Below are positions 13,316 to 15,648 of a stretch of 15,648 bases of DNA, piece after piece. Each line of letters starts with the position of its first letter. The first letter of the stretch is position 1. This DNA is from Flavobacteriales bacterium (lineage in GTDB: Bacteria > Bacteroidota > Bacteroidia > Flavobacteriales_F > PHOS-HE28): contig JAGQVR010000038.1 in NCBI GenBank assembly GCA_020437875.1, positions 1 to 15,648 of the forward strand. Reading direction: 5' to 3'. A model generated the notes under the pieces. That model had not been told where the DNA came from and made no database searches. It saw nothing but the letters and a program-made list of their open reading frames with translations. The position numbers and the translations under genes were made by a program.

Positions 13316-13894
13316 TCAGGCCTTGCGGCGACGCCAACAGCTCACCAGGTGATCATCCACCATGCCGATCGCCTGCATGTAGGCGTATACAATGGTGGTG
13401 CCGACGAAGGAGAAGCCGGCCTTCTTCAGGTCCTTGCTCAAGGCATCGCTCACGGGCGAGCTCGCGGGGACCTGGGTCAGGCTCCTCCACCGGTTCACGA
13501 TGGGCCGGTGGTCCACGCGCTTCCAGATGAAGCGATCGAAGGAACCGACCCCGCCCTCCATGATCCGCAGGTAGGCCTGGGCGTTCTTGATGGCGCTTTC
13601 GACCTTCTGCCGGTTCCGGATGATGCCGGGATCCTTCATCAAGCGTTCAATGTCCTTCTTCCCATACCGCGCGATCCGCTCCGCGTCCCATTGATCGAAC
13701 GCACGGGCATAGCCTTCGGTCCGGATCAGGATCGTGTACCAGCTCAATCCGGCCTGCGCCCCGTCGAGCACCAACTTGGCGAAGAGCCTGCGATCATCAT
13801 GCTCCGGAAAGCCCCACACCTCGTCGTGATAGGTCTTGTAGATGTCATCCTTCAGACACCACGAACAGCGTTCCTTCTCCTTCGGTGCGGGCAT
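13316..13894 (-). CDS. tag: DNA-3-methyladenine glycosylase I
   Basis: Base-excision repair enzyme that removes 3-methyladenine from alkylated DNA. The 192-residue product aligns along its length with E. coli Tag: RCSWCLKDDIYKTYHDEVWG (9-28), LDGAQAGLSWYTIL (43-56), DPGIIRNRQKVESAIKNA (88-105) and SDALSKDLKKAGFSFVGTTI (149-168). The zinc ligands known from E. coli Tag (C4, H17, H175, C179) correspond to C10, H23, H182 and C186 with identical spacing within each pair. The recognition residue E38 is replaced by D44, and W46 is kept as W52. The start at 13894 is supported by homology; a longer in-frame ATG upstream would run through the terminator hairpin and the neighbouring gene. It is probably the first gene of tag-fdhD-GrpB. 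Confidence 0.95.
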   Translation of the reverse strand: MPAPKEKERCSWCLKDDIYKTYHDEVWGFPEHDDRRLFAKLVLDGAQAGLSWYTILIRTEGYARAFDQWDAERIARYGKKDIERLMKDPGIIRNRQKVESAIKNAQAYLRIMEGGVGSFDRFIWKRVDHRPIVNRWRSLTQVPASSPVSDALSKDLKKAGFSFVGTTIVYAYMQAIGMVDDHLVSCWRRRKA

Positions 13895-13906
13895 GGTTTG
13901 AAATGC

Positions 13907-13940
13907 GGACCGGACGAAGATCGTGATCCCCGTCCGGTCC
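13907..13940 (-). terminator. hairpin terminator between the T9SS gene and tag
   Basis: GGACCGGACG and CGTCCGGTCC form a perfect 10-bp stem with a 14-base loop, 19 bases after the stop of the secreted protein gene. Only a weak T-containing tail follows (GCATTTC), so it may be an inefficient terminator or an mRNA 3' stabiliser. It ends 12 bases before the tag ATG. Confidence 0.6.
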
Positions 13941-13959
13941 TGTTCGTTCGTTGGTACGA

Positions 13960-15648
13960 TCAGTGCACCACGAGGAAACGCTCGTTGCGCAGCTGGTCGC
14001 CAGCCTCGATGCGCAGGAAGTAGGCGCCCGTGGGAAGGGTCCGGTCGAAAGCGATCGTCCCGCGCCATTGCGGGCCCTCCGCCTGGACCTGCCGTTGATG
14101 CATGATACGGCCGCTGGCATCGAGCACGGTGAACGCGATGGACGAGCCCTCCGGGGCCAGACCCATCAGGCTCAGCTCCATCTGATCGCCGCTTCCGGGG
14201 TTCGGCCACAAGCCGATCTCGACCTCCCCGGTCTGCAGCGCCATGCTCGACCCACCGTCCTGGAAGGAGGATGCGATGGTGACGGCACAGATCTCTCCGA
14301 ACGGACAGAAGGTGATGCCACCATCGCGGCTGGCGCGCACACGCACCTCGTAGGTCTGCCCCGGGATCAGCGGGTTCACCGTCCAGTTGAGGTAACGATG
14401 GTAGGTGGTGGACTGGATGAGGTGCGAATAGCCCAGTGAGGCATTGGTGAACTCGAACTCATAGCGGTTCGCCTGTGACACCGGGACAGCGGTCACATAC
14501 TTGTTACGCGCCTTGGTCACACCGCAGGAGAAGTACTGGTTACCCGGGATGTTCATCAACTGTGTGGTCGGGCAGGCCGCCGCCACGGGATCGAGCTTGA
14601 AGCGGCACGCAGGACCCCACTCCATGTTCACGCCGTTCACACGGCCGCGCACCTTCACGTTGAGCAATACCCCTTGTGGGATCGGGTTGGTGATCGGATA
14701 CCACGACAGCCTCTGGTGGCAGGCGCGCAAGGCACCCGTTCCAAAGCCATCGGAGGTGGCATGGTTGCGGAAACGGCGATGCGAATAGGTCCCATCGGGA
14801 TCGTACCACCAGAACTCGTAGCCATCATCGGTCTGATCGCCGACACCCCATTGAGCACTGACCTCCGGGATCTCGCTGGCGACCATGTACTGCAGGCTCG
14901 TCCAGTCGAGCTTGTCGCACGCCGTGAAGATGGGCCGGCCCACACCCAGGGGCAGGTAGAACGAACCACCTGCTGCGATGCTGCTCTCCGCTCCGAACAC
15001 ACCGTCGTTGCGGTTGTCGATGATCCGCTGCCCGCCGGCGTCCTTCAACACATATCCGCCCGTTGACATGCCATCGCCCGCACGATCAAGTACGCGGAGG
15101 CGGAGCGGACCATGCGGTACGCAGCAGGATACCGTCGATTCGGTGCTATTCGCGAATCCGGATCCGCTGCAGACGGGATAGGTGAAGCCCTCACCGAGCA
15201 GCTCCCAGCTGGTCTGGGAACCGAACGCATCGGTCTTCACGGTCAACTGGACGTTCTCGTCACAGGCCGAGGTGAGCCGTACCAGGCGATTGCGCGCGGC
15301 ACCATTGAAGGTGGTGAAGCCTCCCGCCGCCGTCACGCGACCTTCCGGCTGCCAGGTGATGGCATAGACCCAGTTGTTGCAGGCACTGCCGATGGTGAAG
15401 CCCGTGTCCGCAGAACCGTTCGCGTTCAAGCGCACGAGCCTGTTCCGCGTGCTGCCGTTATAACTGGTGAAGTCGCCTCCAGCGAGGATCCTACCGTCGC
15501 CCTGTACGGTCAATGCGTACACCCAGCTGTTGAAGCCGGAGCCGGTGACGAACGTCGCGTCGTAGGATCCATCCCGCTGCAGTCGCGCGACCCGCCCTGC
15601 TGGGATCGAACCGTTGTAGCTCGTGAACAGCCCACCGATCAGGATGCG
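13960..15648 (-). CDS. T9SS-secreted delta-60 repeat protein (5' end outside window)
   Basis: The frame is open to the right edge (562 residues visible), so the true start lies outside. Residues 1-129 hold about two and a half repeats of roughly 52 residues with GGxFTSYNGSxxxRxxRLxxDGS and WVYALxxQxDGRIL, matching delta-60 repeats that build beta-propeller-like domains. A domain common in Bacteroidota secreted proteins follows (about 132-235: VKTDAFGSQTSWELLGEG and LRVLDRAGDGMSTGGYVL). Next come Cys-containing fibronectin-like segments (about 325-455, with NRYEFEFTN and GQTYEVRVRAS). The last 85 residues are a T9SS type A sorting domain (LWPNPGSGDQMELSLMGL to AYFLRIEAGDQLRNERFLVVH). It is likely an outer-surface or secreted protein; its function is unknown. 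A GTG at 15522 lies inside a repeat and is not the start. Confidence 0.9.
   Translation of the reverse strand, partial: RILIGGLFTSYNGSIPAGRVARLQRDGSYDATFVTGSGFNSWVYALTVQGDGRILAGGDFTSYNGSTRNRLVRLNANGSADTGFTIGSACNNWVYAITWQPEGRVTAAGGFTTFNGAARNRLVRLTSACDENVQLTVKTDAFGSQTSWELLGEGFTYPVCSGSGFANSTESTVSCCVPHGPLRLRVLDRAGDGMSTGGYVLKDAGGQRIIDNRNDGVFGAESSIAAGGSFYLPLGVGRPIFTACDKLDWTSLQYMVASEIPEVSAQWGVGDQTDDGYEFWWYDPDGTYSHRRFRNHATSDGFGTGALRACHQRLSWYPITNPIPQGVLLNVKVRGRVNGVNMEWGPACRFKLDPVAAACPTTQLMNIPGNQYFSCGVTKARNKYVTAVPVSQANRYEFEFTNASLGYSHLIQSTTYHRYLNWTVNPLIPGQTYEVRVRASRDGGITFCPFGEICAVTIASSFQDGGSSMALQTGEVEIGLWPNPGSGDQMELSLMGLAPEGSSIAFTVLDASGRIMHQRQVQAEGPQWRGTIAFDRTLPTGAYFLRIEAGDQLRNERFLVVH

Noticed and set aside
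12380..14023. Plus-strand open frame of 547 codons
   Set aside because: It runs antisense through GrpB, fdhD and tag, all strongly supported by motifs.
15520..15522. GTG as start of the delta-60 repeat protein
   Set aside because: It encodes the Val of a repeat (SWVYALTVQ). The frame and the repeats continue to the window edge.
1..15648. tRNA genes, CRISPR arrays, transposases, attachment sites or phage genes
   Set aside because: None was found by reading both strands. The tandem repeats seen are protein-coding repeats (MORN_2, delta-60).

Overview
The window most likely comes from a GC-rich (roughly 60% by eye) member of the Bacteroidota, probably Flavobacteriales-like. The reasons are two proteins ending in type IX secretion (T9SS) sorting domains, a perfect match to the Bacteroidota -7 promoter consensus TAnnTTTG in front of rimP, and an IF-2 N-terminal region of Bacteroidota type. 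No tRNA, rRNA, CRISPR array or insertion sequence was recognised.

Left part (1-3409, minus strand): the conserved transcription/translation operon rimP-nusA-infB. infB runs off the left edge. The operon has a good promoter and, between promoter and rimP, an intrinsic-terminator-like hairpin with a U tract, which looks like an attenuator. Two perfect hairpins sit at the nusA-infB junction.

Middle-left (3544-6597): an unrecognised secreted or membrane-associated protein on the plus strand ends directly against the stop codon of a minus-strand exported protein made of about 20 MORN_2/YwqK-type repeats.

Middle (6774-10992): a plus-strand run, divergent from the MORN gene. It holds a five-haem c-type cytochrome with a T9SS sorting domain, a YcbX/mARC-like MOSC protein, a YhhQ-type queuosine-precursor transporter, a tiny very basic protein and a HAD-type phosphatase, followed by a hairpin terminator. 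Several junctions are 4-base ATGA overlaps, which suggests co-translation, although some genes also seem to have their own promoter.

Right (11034-15648): an orphan plus-strand gene converges on a minus-strand set. Read in transcription order from the right edge, that set is a large T9SS-secreted delta-60 repeat protein (5' end outside the window), a terminator hairpin, tag (3-methyladenine DNA glycosylase I), fdhD (formate dehydrogenase sulfurtransferase), a GrpB-family protein and an exported YCII-domain protein.

The most interesting points are the putative attenuator in the rimP-nusA-infB leader, the surface-targeted pentahaem cytochrome and its partners, and a repeated layout (TAnnTTnn, exactly four bases, then ATG) before four genes, which suggests leaderless mRNAs. 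No clearly new multi-gene defence or mobile system was found.
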